NCBI RefSeq assembly: GCF_007673235.1
Contig: NZ_VDZH01000006.1
Span: 62,001 to 126,000, forward strand
From: Curtobacterium pusillum
Lineage (GTDB): Bacteria; Actinomycetota; Actinomycetes; Actinomycetales; Microbacteriaceae
Reading direction: 5' to 3'
Length of the DNA: 64,000 bases
The notes below the pieces were generated by a model. That model worked only from the letters and a program-made list of their open reading frames with translations. It made no database searches and was not told the DNA's origin. Each line of letters opens with the position of its first letter. Positions within the stretch are counted from its first letter, which is position 1. This document shows, piece by piece, positions 41,700 to 49,450 of the stretch. The position numbers and the translations under genes were made by a program.

Positions 41700-41858
41700 T
41701 CAGCGGTAGGCGACGGCACTCAGGGCCGCGTGCAGCACCATGACCGGCACGGCGAGGGCGTGCGGCGCGCGAGCGGCCGTGCGCTCGAGGCGGCCGAGCA
41801 TCGCGTCGAGCGCGAGGTCGGTGCGGGCGGTGGTGACGGGCTGCAGGATCGTGGCCAT
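41700..41858 (-). CDS. Small protein (52 aa) divergent from soxR
   Basis: A 52-residue protein, MATILQPVTTARTDLALDAM at its start, with an amphipathic C-terminal half ('HALAVPVMVLHAALSAVAYR') that may touch the membrane. Despite its size it has excellent signals: GGAGG 8 nt before the ATG and, further upstream, a TTGACG/TATTTT promoter with 17-nt spacing. It diverges from the SoxR gene, so it may be a redox-induced target. I recognise no family. Confidence 0.6.
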   Translation of the reverse strand: MATILQPVTTARTDLALDAMLGRLERTAARAPHALAVPVMVLHAALSAVAYR

Positions 41859-41906
41859 GGTGTGGACCTCCGGGTCGGGGAGCCGTCCCTTCCGGCTCAC
41901 AGGACT

Positions 41907-41935
41907 AAAATATTGCACACCAGATGATTCGTCAA
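41907..41935 (-). promoter_or_regulatory. Strong promoter (TTGACG-17-TATTTT) for the 52-aa gene
   Basis: On the minus strand the -35 is TTGACG (41935-41930) and the -10 TATTTT (41912-41907), with 17 nt between. It is the closest to consensus promoter in the window. The long AT-rich patch contrasts with the surrounding high GC. No clear SoxR-box dyad is seen within the spacer. Confidence 0.65.
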
Positions 41936-42047
41936 CTGTTGTTCCTTCGACCCGGCGCTGGTCGGTCAGGATCGGAGAAGCACGCCCGGCGCCGCCTTCT
42001 CCGACGAGGAACGCGCCGCGGGTCCACGCCGACCTAGGATCTCGACC

Positions 42048-42536
42048 ATGGTGGAGATCCCGCAGCCGAAGCCGACGGACCTGCTCACGATCGGCGAGGT
42101 CGTCGGACGGACCGGGGTCGCCGCGTCGGCGCTGCACTTCTACGAGCGCAAGGGCCTCATCCACCCCGAGCGCACGGCCGGCGGCACACGGCTGTACCCG
42201 CGGCACGTCGAGCGGCGCATCGCGATCATCCAGGTCGCCAAGCGGCTCGGCATCCCGTTGAGCGAGGTCGCCGAGCAGTTCGCGACGCTCCCCTCCGACC
42301 GCATGCCGTCCCTCCGCGACTGGAACCGGCTGAACGAGCGGTGGCGCGCGCGACTCCGCGCGCGGCAGCTCGAGCTCGAGCGCCTGCAGCAGGAGATGAC
42401 GCAGTGCATCGGCTGCGGGTGCGTCTCGTTGAACGCGTGCCTGGTCATGAACCCCGGGGACCACCTCGGCGCCGAGGGGCGCGGGGCCCGCCGGTTGCTG
42501 CCGATCGAGGACGAGGCGCCGGACGCGACCAGCTGA
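42048..42536 (+). CDS. soxR: Redox-sensing MerR-family activator SoxR
   Basis: A 162-residue MerR-family protein with 'LTIGEVVGRTGVAASALHFY' followed by ERKGLI in the DNA-binding helix-turn-helix (residues 13-38), a coiled-coil dimer helix, and the SoxR iron-sulfur motif C-x2-C-x-C-x5-C (Cys 120, 123, 125, 131; 'CIGCGCVSLNAC'). SoxR senses redox-cycling compounds through its 2Fe-2S cluster. The ATG has TAGGAT 7 nt upstream and no ribosome-binding site. In actinobacteria SoxR controls a few small reductases and exporters; nearby candidates are the 52-aa gene and the MFS at 43073. Confidence 0.92.
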   Translation: MVEIPQPKPTDLLTIGEVVGRTGVAASALHFYERKGLIHPERTAGGTRLYPRHVERRIAIIQVAKRLGIPLSEVAEQFATLPSDRMPSLRDWNRLNERWRARLRARQLELERLQQEMTQCIGCGCVSLNACLVMNPGDHLGAEGRGARRLLPIEDEAPDATS

Positions 42537-42582
42537 CGGCCTGGAGGCGCGTGGCGGCGCCGCACCGTGCCTCCCGTCCGTC
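42535..42582. repeat. Stop-proximal element overlapping two stop codons
   Basis: The arms GACGGCCTGGAGGCGCGTGG and the right arm CCGCACCGTGCCTCCCGTCC (followed by GTC) pair imperfectly. The element begins within the soxR stop codon (42534-42536) and ends within the stop codon of the convergent MarR gene (42581-42583). Its right arm is identical over 21 nt to the copy inside the ABC ATPase gene at 54401. Confidence 0.75.
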
Positions 42583-43027
42583 AGCGAGTCGCGTCCCGCA
42601 ACCCCTCGTCGACACGCGTGAGCAGCGCGAACGTCGCGGCGACGTCCCGCTCGTCCCCGGCGAGCGCCGTGCGGAGCACGGTCGCCCAGTGCGCGTGCAG
42701 CCGTGCGATGCTCTGCGCGGCGAGCTCGGTCGAGAACAGCTGCACGGTCCGGGCGTCCTCGGGATCAGGTCGACGCTCGACCATCCCCTTCGCGACGAGG
42801 GACCCGAGCGCGACGCTGAGGTTGCTTCGCTTGAGCGCCGTCGCCTCGGCCACCGCGCTCGGCGTCGACCCCGGGTTCCGGTCGACCCAGCGCATCACGA
42901 GCGCCTCGGTGCCGGTGAGCGGCACGATGTCGAGCGACCGCGCACCGTGCGGGTCGATCTCGCGCGAGATGCGGAGGACGACGTCGGCGAGCTCGGCGAG
43001 GAGGTCGTCGGGCGCCGCGGGTTCCAT
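42581..43027 (-). CDS. MarR-family regulator
   Basis: A 148-residue MarR protein: recognition helix 'STPSAVAEATALKRSNLSVA' and wing 'GMVERRPDPEDARTVQLFST' (residues about 54-100). No cysteine. The ATG at 43027 has TACCAT exactly 6 nt upstream, the leaderless pattern. It diverges from an MFS exporter across 45 bp that contain the TTATGA/TCATAA palindrome, so it most likely represses both. Confidence 0.88.
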   Translation of the reverse strand: MEPAAPDDLLAELADVVLRISREIDPHGARSLDIVPLTGTEALVMRWVDRNPGSTPSAVAEATALKRSNLSVALGSLVAKGMVERRPDPEDARTVQLFSTELAAQSIARLHAHWATVLRTALAGDERDVAATFALLTRVDEGLRDATR

Positions 43028-43033
43028 GGGGTC

Positions 43034-43070
43034 ATGGTACCGGCGCGGACAATGAGTTATGATTTCATAA
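43034..43070. promoter_or_regulatory. Divergent MarR/MFS promoter with operator TTATGA-TT-TCATAA
   Basis: The dyad (43057-43070) covers TATGAT (43058-43063), which is a near-consensus -10 for the MFS gene starting at 43073. TACCAT (minus strand, 43039-43034) is the -10 of the MarR gene. A MarR dimer on the dyad would directly block the exporter promoter. Confidence 0.65.
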
Positions 43071-43072
43071 TC

Positions 43073-44374
43073 ATGACGACCGACACCGGCTCCATCCGCG
43101 CGCACACCGCGCCGCCCACGACCCACCAGCAGGGCATCACGACGGGGCTCCTGCTCGTGCTCGGCCTGCTCAGCGCCGTCGCGCCCTTCGCGACCGACCT
43201 CTACCTGCCGGCGTTCCCGCAGATGACCGGTGAGCTGCAGGCCTCCGCGACGACCGTGCAGCTCACCCTCACCGCGTTCCTGGTCGGCGTCACCGCGGGG
43301 CAGCTCGTCTTCGGGCCGCTCTCCGACCGGTTCGGCCGGGTCCCGCCGCTCCTCGCCGGGGCAGCGCTCTGCGTGCTCGCGAGCGCCGCTGCCGTGCTCG
43401 CGCCGAACGTCGGCGTGCTGGTCGTCGCCCGACTGCTGCAGGGCCTCGGCGGAGCGGCTGGCATGGTGATCGGCCGCGCGGTCATCTCCGACCTCGCGAC
43501 CGGCAAGCCCGCGGCCCGCGCGTTCTCGCTCATGATGATCGTCGGCGGCGTCGCCCCCGTGGTCGCCCCGCTGCTCGGCGGGCTCCTCACCGGCCCGATC
43601 GGCTGGCGCGGCCTGCTCACGATCGTGCTCGGGCTGTCCGTCCTCATGCTCGTGGCGGTGCTCGCGGTCGTGCGCGAGACCCACCTCCGCTCGCACCGCG
43701 ACGCCCTGCGTGCCGAGCGTCAGGGCTCGGGGTCCCCGCTCCGCGCCCTGCGGTCCCGGACGTTCCTCGGCTACACCGCGGTGTTCGGCTTCGCGTTCGC
43801 GGTGATGATGGCGTACATCTCGGCGTCACCCTTCCTGTACCAGGACATGCTCGGGCTCGGCACGGTCGGCTACGGGCTGGCGTTCGGACTGAACGCCCTC
43901 GCGTTGATGGGGATCAGCATCCTGTCCGCGAAGCTCACCGCGACCCGCTCCGTCACCGGTGTGCTCACCGTCGGGATCGCCCTCGTGCTCGCGTCCACGG
44001 TCGCGTTCGCGGTGCTCGTCGTCACCGGCGCGCCGGTCTTCTGGCTGGCCGTCCCGCTGTTCACGGCGGTGGGGTCGCTCGGACTCGTGCTCGGGAACGC
44101 GACCGCGCTGGCGCTCGGCGCGGTGCCGTCCGCTGCCGGGAGCGCCTCGGCCGTGCTCGGTGCACTGCAGTTCGGGCTCGCCGCGCTGGTGTCACCGCTC
44201 GTCAGCATCGGTGGCGAGGGCACGGCGGCGCCGCTCGCGATCGTGATGCTCGCGTCCGCCGTGGTCGCCGTGGTCGCCCTCGTGCTGGCCGGAGGCCGAG
44301 GCAGCGGCCGTGGCCGTGGCCCGGTCAGCGCGTCCGGGACTCCCGCGGCCGCAGGAACGGGACCTTCGGCATGA
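43073..44374 (+). CDS. MFS drug-resistance exporter, Bcr/CflA type
   Basis: A 433-residue, twelve-helix DHA1 exporter. Marks: 'VAPFATDLYLPAFPQMTGEL' in helix 1 (the Bcr/CflA signature), 'GQLVFGPLSDRFGRVPPLLA' after helix 2, and the antiporter motif 'RLLQGLGGAAGMVIGRAVIS' in helices 4-5. It would expel a drug-like compound. The ATG at 43073 was preferred to 43052, which lies inside the operator dyad; TATGAT ends 9 nt upstream, so the mRNA is leaderless or nearly so. The 3' end overlaps the convergent PAP2 gene by 50 bp. Confidence 0.88.
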   Translation: MTTDTGSIRAHTAPPTTHQQGITTGLLLVLGLLSAVAPFATDLYLPAFPQMTGELQASATTVQLTLTAFLVGVTAGQLVFGPLSDRFGRVPPLLAGAALCVLASAAAVLAPNVGVLVVARLLQGLGGAAGMVIGRAVISDLATGKPAARAFSLMMIVGGVAPVVAPLLGGLLTGPIGWRGLLTIVLGLSVLMLVAVLAVVRETHLRSHRDALRAERQGSGSPLRALRSRTFLGYTAVFGFAFAVMMAYISASPFLYQDMLGLGTVGYGLAFGLNALALMGISILSAKLTATRSVTGVLTVGIALVLASTVAFAVLVVTGAPVFWLAVPLFTAVGSLGLVLGNATALALGAVPSAAGSASAVLGALQFGLAALVSPLVSIGGEGTAAPLAIVMLASAVVAVVALVLAGGRGSGRGRGPVSASGTPAAAGTGPSA

Positions 44375-45035
44375 GCCAGTCCACCCACACGACCCGCACG
44401 CCCGGGGCCACGGCGAGCGCCCACACGATCGAGGCGAGGGCATCCGTCGGGTAGTGCACGGCGTCGATCGACACCGAGAAGAACACGATGACGATCGCGA
44501 CGATCCCGAGTGTCAGCGCCAGCCGGTGCCACCGGGTGTCGCGGAGGAGCCAGATCAGTGCGATCACGAACGCCGTGATGTAGACCGTGTGCCCGCTCGG
44601 GTAGCCGGGGTCCGGCTGCACCGGGAACGGGTGCGGCAGCACGGCGACGTCGGGGCGCGCACGGTGCACGATCTCCTTCACGACCGCCGACGGCACCCAC
44701 GTGATCGCGATCGTGCCGCCGAAGGCCAGCGCCGGACGGAGGTCCCTGGTGCGCCACCAGATCACCGCCACCACGACGACGGTGATCCCGATCGCCGGGC
44801 CGGGGCTGATGACGTGGTAGACCGCCGTGGTGAACGCGCCGATGAACCCGGTGTGCAGGCCGTTCAGCGCCTTCGACAGGCCGATGTCGACGGTGCCGAG
44901 GGTGAACCCGACGAGCGTGATGACGATGACCGCGGCGACGGCGATGGCGACCGACGCGAGCGGGTACGGGCTCCGGTCGAGGATCCCGTTCACGTCGGAC
45001 ACTCGTCGGCGGGGGCGGAGCGCTGCGTCGGACAT
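44325..45035 (-). CDS. PAP2-family membrane phosphatase
   Basis: A 236-residue membrane protein with about six helices and the PAP2 lipid-phosphatase motifs: K-x6-RP (Lys120 to Arg127-Pro128), PSGH (146-149) and the third motif ending His194...Asp198. The third motif normally reads S-R-x5-H; here the Arg position is Val188 (SVSIDAVHYPTD). It would dephosphorylate prenyl or phospholipid phosphates if active. GACGAT ends 6 nt before the ATG. Its last 50 bp overlap the end of the convergent MFS gene. Confidence 0.85.
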   Translation of the reverse strand: MSDAALRPRRRVSDVNGILDRSPYPLASVAIAVAAVIVITLVGFTLGTVDIGLSKALNGLHTGFIGAFTTAVYHVISPGPAIGITVVVVAVIWWRTRDLRPALAFGGTIAITWVPSAVVKEIVHRARPDVAVLPHPFPVQPDPGYPSGHTVYITAFVIALIWLLRDTRWHRLALTLGIVAIVIVFFSVSIDAVHYPTDALASIVWALAVAPGVRVVWVDWLMPKVPFLRPRESRTR

Positions 45036-45125
45036 CCCCCCATCGTCCCAGTACCGGCTGCGTCCGCGGCACCGGCGAGCCTCTGAAAGCACTCAGCGCA
45101 GCCGCCGCCGAGTAGACAGGAGGGC

Positions 45126-46850
45126 ATGACAACCGTTGCCGAGAACATCGTCGCCACCCTTCGTCTGAACAACGTGGAACGGGTGTACGGCCTCCCCGGC
45201 GACTCCCTCAACGGCTTCACCGACGCCCTGCGCAAGGACGGCACGATCCGCTGGGAGCACGTCCGGCACGAGGAAGCGGCCGCGTTCGCCGCCTCCGCCG
45301 AGGCCGAGCTGACCGGCGAGCTCGCCGTCTGCGCGGGCAGCTGCGGCCCCGGCAACCTGCACCTGATCAACGGCCTGTACGACGCCAACCGCTCCCGCGT
45401 GCCCGTCCTGGCGATCGCGGCGCACATCCCCACGGCGGAGATCGGCTCCGGCTACTTCCAGGAGACCCACCCGCAGGAGCTCTTCCGGGAGTGCTCGGTC
45501 TACGTCGAGTACGTCGCCGATGCGTCGCAGATGCCCCGACTGCTCGAGATCGCGATGCGCGAGGCGATCGAGAAGCGCGGTGTCGCGGTCCTCGTGATCC
45601 CGGGCGACGTGCTGCTCGCCGACGCCGTCGCGCCCCGCACGACGCGCATCGAGCGGACCACCCCGCGCGTCATCCCCTCCGACGCCGAACTGCAGCGCAC
45701 CGCCGAGCTCCTGAACGGCGCCGACCGGGTGACGATCCTCGCCGGGGCGGGTGTCGCCGGTGCCCACGACGAGGTCCTCGCGCTCGCCGAACGCCTGCAG
45801 GCCCCGATCGTGCACGCGCTCCGCGGCAAGGAGCACATCGAGTGGGACAACCCGTACGACGTCGGCATGACCGGGCTGCTCGGTTTCGCGTCGGGGTACC
45901 GCGCCATGGAGGACGCCGACGTCGTCCTCATGCTCGGGACCGACTTCCCGTACCAGCAGTTCTTCCCCGCCAAGGCGAAGCACGTGCAGGTCGACGTCCG
46001 GGGTTCGCAGCTCGGGCGTCGGCACCCGGTCGACATCGGCCTGGTCGGCACCGTCAAGGACACCGCGCTCGCGCTCATCCCGCTGCTCACCGGTTCGCAC
46101 CCGACGAAGCACCTCGAGGACGCCCGCAAGCACTACGCGAAGACCCGCGCGAAGCTCGACGACCTGGCCGTCCCCGCCGGCGGGCACAAGCCGCTGCACC
46201 CGCAGTACGTCACCCGCGTGCTCGACCGGCTCGCCGACCAGGACGCCGTCTTCATCCCGGACGTGGGCTCCCCCGTCGTGTGGGCGTCGCGGTACCTCAC
46301 CATGAACGGCGACCGCCGACTGATCGGGTCGTTCGTGCACGGCACGATGGCGAACGCCGTCCCGCAGGCCATCGGCGCCCAGGCAGCGTTCCCCGACCGG
46401 CAGGTCATCGCGATGGCGGGCGACGGCGGACTGACGATGCTCCTCGGCGAACTCATCACGATCGTGCAGAACAAGCTGCCCGTGAAGATCGTCGTGTTCG
46501 ACAACTCGTCGCTGAACTTCGTGGAGCTCGAGATGAAGGCGGCCGGGTTCGTGAACTACGGCACCGAGCTGCAGAACCCGGACTTCGCAGCCGTCGCCGA
46601 GGCGATCGGCATCAAGGGCTTCCGGGTCGACGAGTCCGCCGACCTCGAGGACGCCATGGCCGCCGCACTCGCGCACGACGGGCCCGCGCTCATCTCGGTC
46701 AAGGCGAACCGCCAGGAGCTGTCGATGCCACCGGCCGTGACCGCCGAGCAGGCGAAGGGCTTCACGCTCTACGCGATCCGCACGGTCCTGTCCGGACGCG
46801 GCGACGAACTGCTCGACCTCGCGTCGACGAACTTCCGCCAGTTCATCTGA
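45126..46850 (+). CDS. poxB: Pyruvate oxidase/dehydrogenase (quinone), PoxB type
   Basis: A 574-residue thiamine-diphosphate- and FAD-dependent enzyme, converting pyruvate to acetate and CO2 with electrons passed to quinone. The N-terminal TPP domain has the catalytic Glu in 'RHEEAAAFAASAEAELTGEL', the FAD domain spans about 180-335, and the TPP-binding motif 'AGDGGLTMLLGELITIVQNK' lies near 437-456. 'EIGSGYFQETHPQELFRECS' is typical of PoxB. CAGGAGG precedes the ATG. The carboxy-terminal end is short, as in actinobacterial PoxB; membrane docking is inferred. Confidence 0.92.
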   Translation: MTTVAENIVATLRLNNVERVYGLPGDSLNGFTDALRKDGTIRWEHVRHEEAAAFAASAEAELTGELAVCAGSCGPGNLHLINGLYDANRSRVPVLAIAAHIPTAEIGSGYFQETHPQELFRECSVYVEYVADASQMPRLLEIAMREAIEKRGVAVLVIPGDVLLADAVAPRTTRIERTTPRVIPSDAELQRTAELLNGADRVTILAGAGVAGAHDEVLALAERLQAPIVHALRGKEHIEWDNPYDVGMTGLLGFASGYRAMEDADVVLMLGTDFPYQQFFPAKAKHVQVDVRGSQLGRRHPVDIGLVGTVKDTALALIPLLTGSHPTKHLEDARKHYAKTRAKLDDLAVPAGGHKPLHPQYVTRVLDRLADQDAVFIPDVGSPVVWASRYLTMNGDRRLIGSFVHGTMANAVPQAIGAQAAFPDRQVIAMAGDGGLTMLLGELITIVQNKLPVKIVVFDNSSLNFVELEMKAAGFVNYGTELQNPDFAAVAEAIGIKGFRVDESADLEDAMAAALAHDGPALISVKANRQELSMPPAVTAEQAKGFTLYAIRTVLSGRGDELLDLASTNFRQFI

Positions 46851-46868
46851 CGGTGTCCGGGGCGGCGC

Positions 46869-47516
46869 TCAGGACTCCGCGCCGCCCTGCTCGACGATGT
46901 CGCCCGACGGGTCGATCGACGCGCGCACCACGGCGTCGAGGGCGGTGACGATCTGCTCGAGTTCGAACGACGGCCCGTCGCCGGCGATGTCCGGGGTCGC
47001 GGGGACGTGCACGAACCCGGCCCGGAAGCCCTCACGCCCGGCGAAGGACATCAGCTCGTAGAACACCTGGTTGCACGTGAACGTCCCGGCGGTGTTCGAC
47101 ACCGACGCTGGGACGCCTGCCGCCCGGACGTTCCGCACGATCCGCTTGATCGGCAGCCCGGAGAACGCCGCCGGGGCACCACGGGGGTCGATCGGCTCGT
47201 CCACCGGTTGCGCGCCCGCGTTGTCCGGGATCCGGGCGTCCATCACGTTGATCGCGACGCGCTCCGGCGTGACGGCGGCCCGTCCGGCCGCGAGGCCCGT
47301 CGCGATGACGACGGTGGGCCGGTGCTTCGCGATCACGGCCGCCAGGCGCGCTCGTTCCTCGGCGAAGACCACGGGGAGCTGCTCGACGACCAGGGTCGCG
47401 GGTCCGTCCCACGTCTCGGCGAGGCGCTGCGCGGCGTCCCACGAGGGGTTCCGGGCGTCACCGCCGAACGGCTCGAAGGCGGTGAGCAGGACGGTCGGTT
47501 CGGTCGCGGCAGCCAC
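46869..47516 (-). CDS. pcp: Pyroglutamyl-peptidase I
   Basis: A 215-residue C15 cysteine peptidase that removes N-terminal pyroglutamate from peptides in the cytoplasm. The active site is complete: 'VLLTAFEPFGGDARNPSW' at the start, catalytic Glu in the 'VTPERVAINVMDARIPDN' region (about 78-95), nucleophile Cys in 'NTAGTFTCNQVFYELM' (about 143-158), His in 'GFVHVPATP' (about 170). The GTG at 47516 is preceded by TACGAT at 7 nt and by an adjacent GGAGG; both signals are unusual together. It converges on poxB. Confidence 0.9.
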   Translation of the reverse strand: MAAATEPTVLLTAFEPFGGDARNPSWDAAQRLAETWDGPATLVVEQLPVVFAEERARLAAVIAKHRPTVVIATGLAAGRAAVTPERVAINVMDARIPDNAGAQPVDEPIDPRGAPAAFSGLPIKRIVRNVRAAGVPASVSNTAGTFTCNQVFYELMSFAGREGFRAGFVHVPATPDIAGDGPSFELEQIVTALDAVVRASIDPSGDIVEQGGAES

Positions 47517-47550
47517 GCCTCCGATCGTACGCAAGCCCGCCCTGCGCGCA

Positions 47551-47607
47551 GGAGGCCGAATCGCTCGTGGGAGGCCGATCCGCTCGTGCGGAGCCGATTC
47601 GCGCGTG
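47551..47607. repeat. Three tandem 19-bp repeats
   Basis: GGAGGCCGAATCGCTCGTG is followed directly by GGAGGCCGATCCGCTCGTG and CGGAGCCGATTCGCGCGTG, with the start of a fourth unit at 47608. It lies upstream of pcp and beside a dyad element; no reading frame of interest covers it. Confidence 0.75.
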
Positions 47608-47680
47608 GGAGGCCCGAACAAATGACCTCCTTCGCGCGAAACGGCATCCCATCGCGCCCGTTGTGGGACGGAACGACCAC

Positions 47681-47724
47681 CGGACTGGAGGCGCGTGGCG
47701 GGCCCGCCACGCGCCTCCAGTCCG
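47681..47724. repeat. Stop-proximal dyad element, perfect 44-bp copy
   Basis: Two exact 22-nt halves begin CGGACTGGAGGCGCGTGGCG and meet at GGG|CCC. It ends 8 nt beyond the stop codon of the SDR gene at 47733 and would fold into a very stable hairpin on either strand. Confidence 0.85.
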
Positions 47725-47732
47725 TCGGGTGG

Positions 47733-48416
47733 TCACCACCCGAGCGGCGCACCGTCCTCCAGGAACACGCCCGTCGGGCCGTCCGGACCGGCGGCGGCAG
47801 CCGCCGCGACCGTCGCGGCGCTGACCTCCACCGGGCGACCGTGCGGGTTCTCGACGCCCCCGAACTCCGTCGCCGTGTACCCGGGTTCGACCGCGACGAC
47901 GTGCACCTCGGGCACCGCACGGGCGTACTGCACGGTCAGCATCGAGACCGCGGCCTTGCTCGCGCCGTAGACGATCGCCTGGTACTGCGACGCCGGCTTC
48001 TCCGGGTCGTGGTTCGCCGCGAACGAGCCGAGCGCACTCGAGATGTTCACGATGACCGGGTTCGCGGAGCGGCGGAGCAGGGGCAACGCGGCCTCGGTGG
48101 TGCGGACGATGCCGACGGCGTTCGTGTCGAACACCTCGAGGGCCTCGGGGCCGTTCAGCGCGACCTTGCCGATCCCGGCGTTGTTCACCAGGACGTCGAG
48201 GCCGCCCTCGGCCTCGAGCTGCGCGAACGCCGCGGCCACCGAGGCGTCGTCGGTCACGTCGAGCTGCACGGCTCGGGCGCCGATCGACTCGGCGACGGCG
48301 CGGCCGGTGTCGAGATCCCGGGCGCCGATCCAGACGGCGTGTCCGGCGGCGACGAGCTGGCGGGCGGTTTCCTTGCCGAGGCCTCGTGTGGCCCCGGTGA
48401 CGAGTGTCGTTGTCAT
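47733..48416 (-). CDS. SDR-family oxidoreductase
   Basis: A 227-residue short-chain dehydrogenase of the small 'SDR next to XRE regulator' type: TGATRGLG (residues 7-14), LVNNAGIG (about 76-83), Ser in 'VIVNISSALG' and YGASK (about 150-154). The C-terminus is short ('GVFLEDGAPLGW'). GACGCT ends 6 nt before the ATG, a leaderless-type signal. It diverges from the XRE/MmyB regulator at 48518 across 101 bp, a pairing common in actinobacteria; the regulator probably controls it. The substrate is unknown. Confidence 0.88.
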   Translation of the reverse strand: MTTTLVTGATRGLGKETARQLVAAGHAVWIGARDLDTGRAVAESIGARAVQLDVTDDASVAAAFAQLEAEGGLDVLVNNAGIGKVALNGPEALEVFDTNAVGIVRTTEAALPLLRRSANPVIVNISSALGSFAANHDPEKPASQYQAIVYGASKAAVSMLTVQYARAVPEVHVVAVEPGYTATEFGGVENPHGRPVEVSAATVAAAAAAGPDGPTGVFLEDGAPLGW

Positions 48417-48517
48417 GGCTCCAGCGTCGGACGCTCCGGCACGGTCGGGGAGCCGTCCGGTTGTCGTAGGACTGTCGGACCCAGGACACCGGCTTCCAGG
48501 CGTCGCAGACTGGGGAC

Positions 48518-49363
48518 GTGGAACACACCGAGTTCGGCCGGACCCTCCGCCGCCTGCGCGACCACGTCGCACCGGAGGCGGTCGGCGTCGTCGCGGGCAG
48601 TCGCCGCCGTGCCACCGGGCTGCGCCGCGAGGAGCTCGCCGCCCTCGCGGGCATCTCCGCCGACTACCTCACCCGTCTCGAGCAGGGGCGCGCCACCTCG
48701 CCGTCCGCCCAGGTGGTCGAGGCCCTCGCCCGGTCGCTGCGGGTCGCCGACGCCGAGCGGGAACTGCTCTTCCGGCTTGCCGGACACGCGGTCCCCGGGG
48801 CCGACGTGGTCCCGTCGCGGATCCCGCCGAGCGTGCAACGGCTGCTCGACCGCCTCGCCGACACCCCCGTCGCGGTGCTCGACGCCGCGGGGACGATCCT
48901 CGTCGCGAACGCTCCCTACGACGCACTCATGGGCCCGGTCGGGGCGCTCCGAGGTCACGAGCGCAACACCGCGTGGCGACACCTTGTCGGACCGGGCAGC
49001 CGCGCGGTGCACACCGACGCCGATCAGCGGGCGTTCGAGGCGTCGGTCGTCGCCGCACTGCGGATGACCGTCGCCCGCTACCCGCTCGACCGCGCGCTGG
49101 GACAGCTCGTGCGGGACCTCCGCGCCGCGAGCCCCCGGTTCGTCGCGCTGTGGGAGTCCGGCGACGCTGCGCCCACGCGGGAGTCCGGTCGGCGGAAGGT
49201 CGTCGAGCACCCGGCCGTCGGGCGCATCACGCTCGACTGCGACACCCTGCAGATCGCCACGGACGACCTCACCGTCCTCGCGTACACGGCCGAGCCGGGT
49301 ACCGAGGACGCCGACCGTCTGGCGCTCGCGATCGTGCTCGGGACGCAGTCGCTCGTCGGGTGA
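48518..49363 (+). CDS. XRE-family regulator with MmyB-like ligand domain
   Basis: A 281-residue regulator: XRE helix-turn-helix at residues about 25-80 ('LRREELAALAGISADYLTRL', then EQGRATSPSAQVVEALAR) and an MmyB-like domain from about 105 ('PVAVLDAAGTILVANAPYDA', 'ARYPLDRALGQLVRDLRAAS'), thought to bind fatty-acid-like ligands. The GTG start has CAGACT exactly 6 nt upstream and no strong ribosome-binding site. It is divergent to, and likely repressor of, the SDR gene at 47733. Confidence 0.88.
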   Translation: MEHTEFGRTLRRLRDHVAPEAVGVVAGSRRRATGLRREELAALAGISADYLTRLEQGRATSPSAQVVEALARSLRVADAERELLFRLAGHAVPGADVVPSRIPPSVQRLLDRLADTPVAVLDAAGTILVANAPYDALMGPVGALRGHERNTAWRHLVGPGSRAVHTDADQRAFEASVVAALRMTVARYPLDRALGQLVRDLRAASPRFVALWESGDAAPTRESGRRKVVEHPAVGRITLDCDTLQIATDDLTVLAYTAEPGTEDADRLALAIVLGTQSLVG

Positions 49364-49450
49364 GCACGCCACGTCGGGCGGCTGTGTCGACGATGCGTCG
49401 TGTATCCACAGGGGTGGGTGCGAGAGGCAACTCCGTGGAAGGCTTCCCGG

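Noticed and set aside
43052-43072. Upstream ATG (43052) for the MFS exporter, adding seven residues
   Set aside because: It lies within the MarR-type dyad and before the -10 element TATGAT, so the transcript would not contain it.
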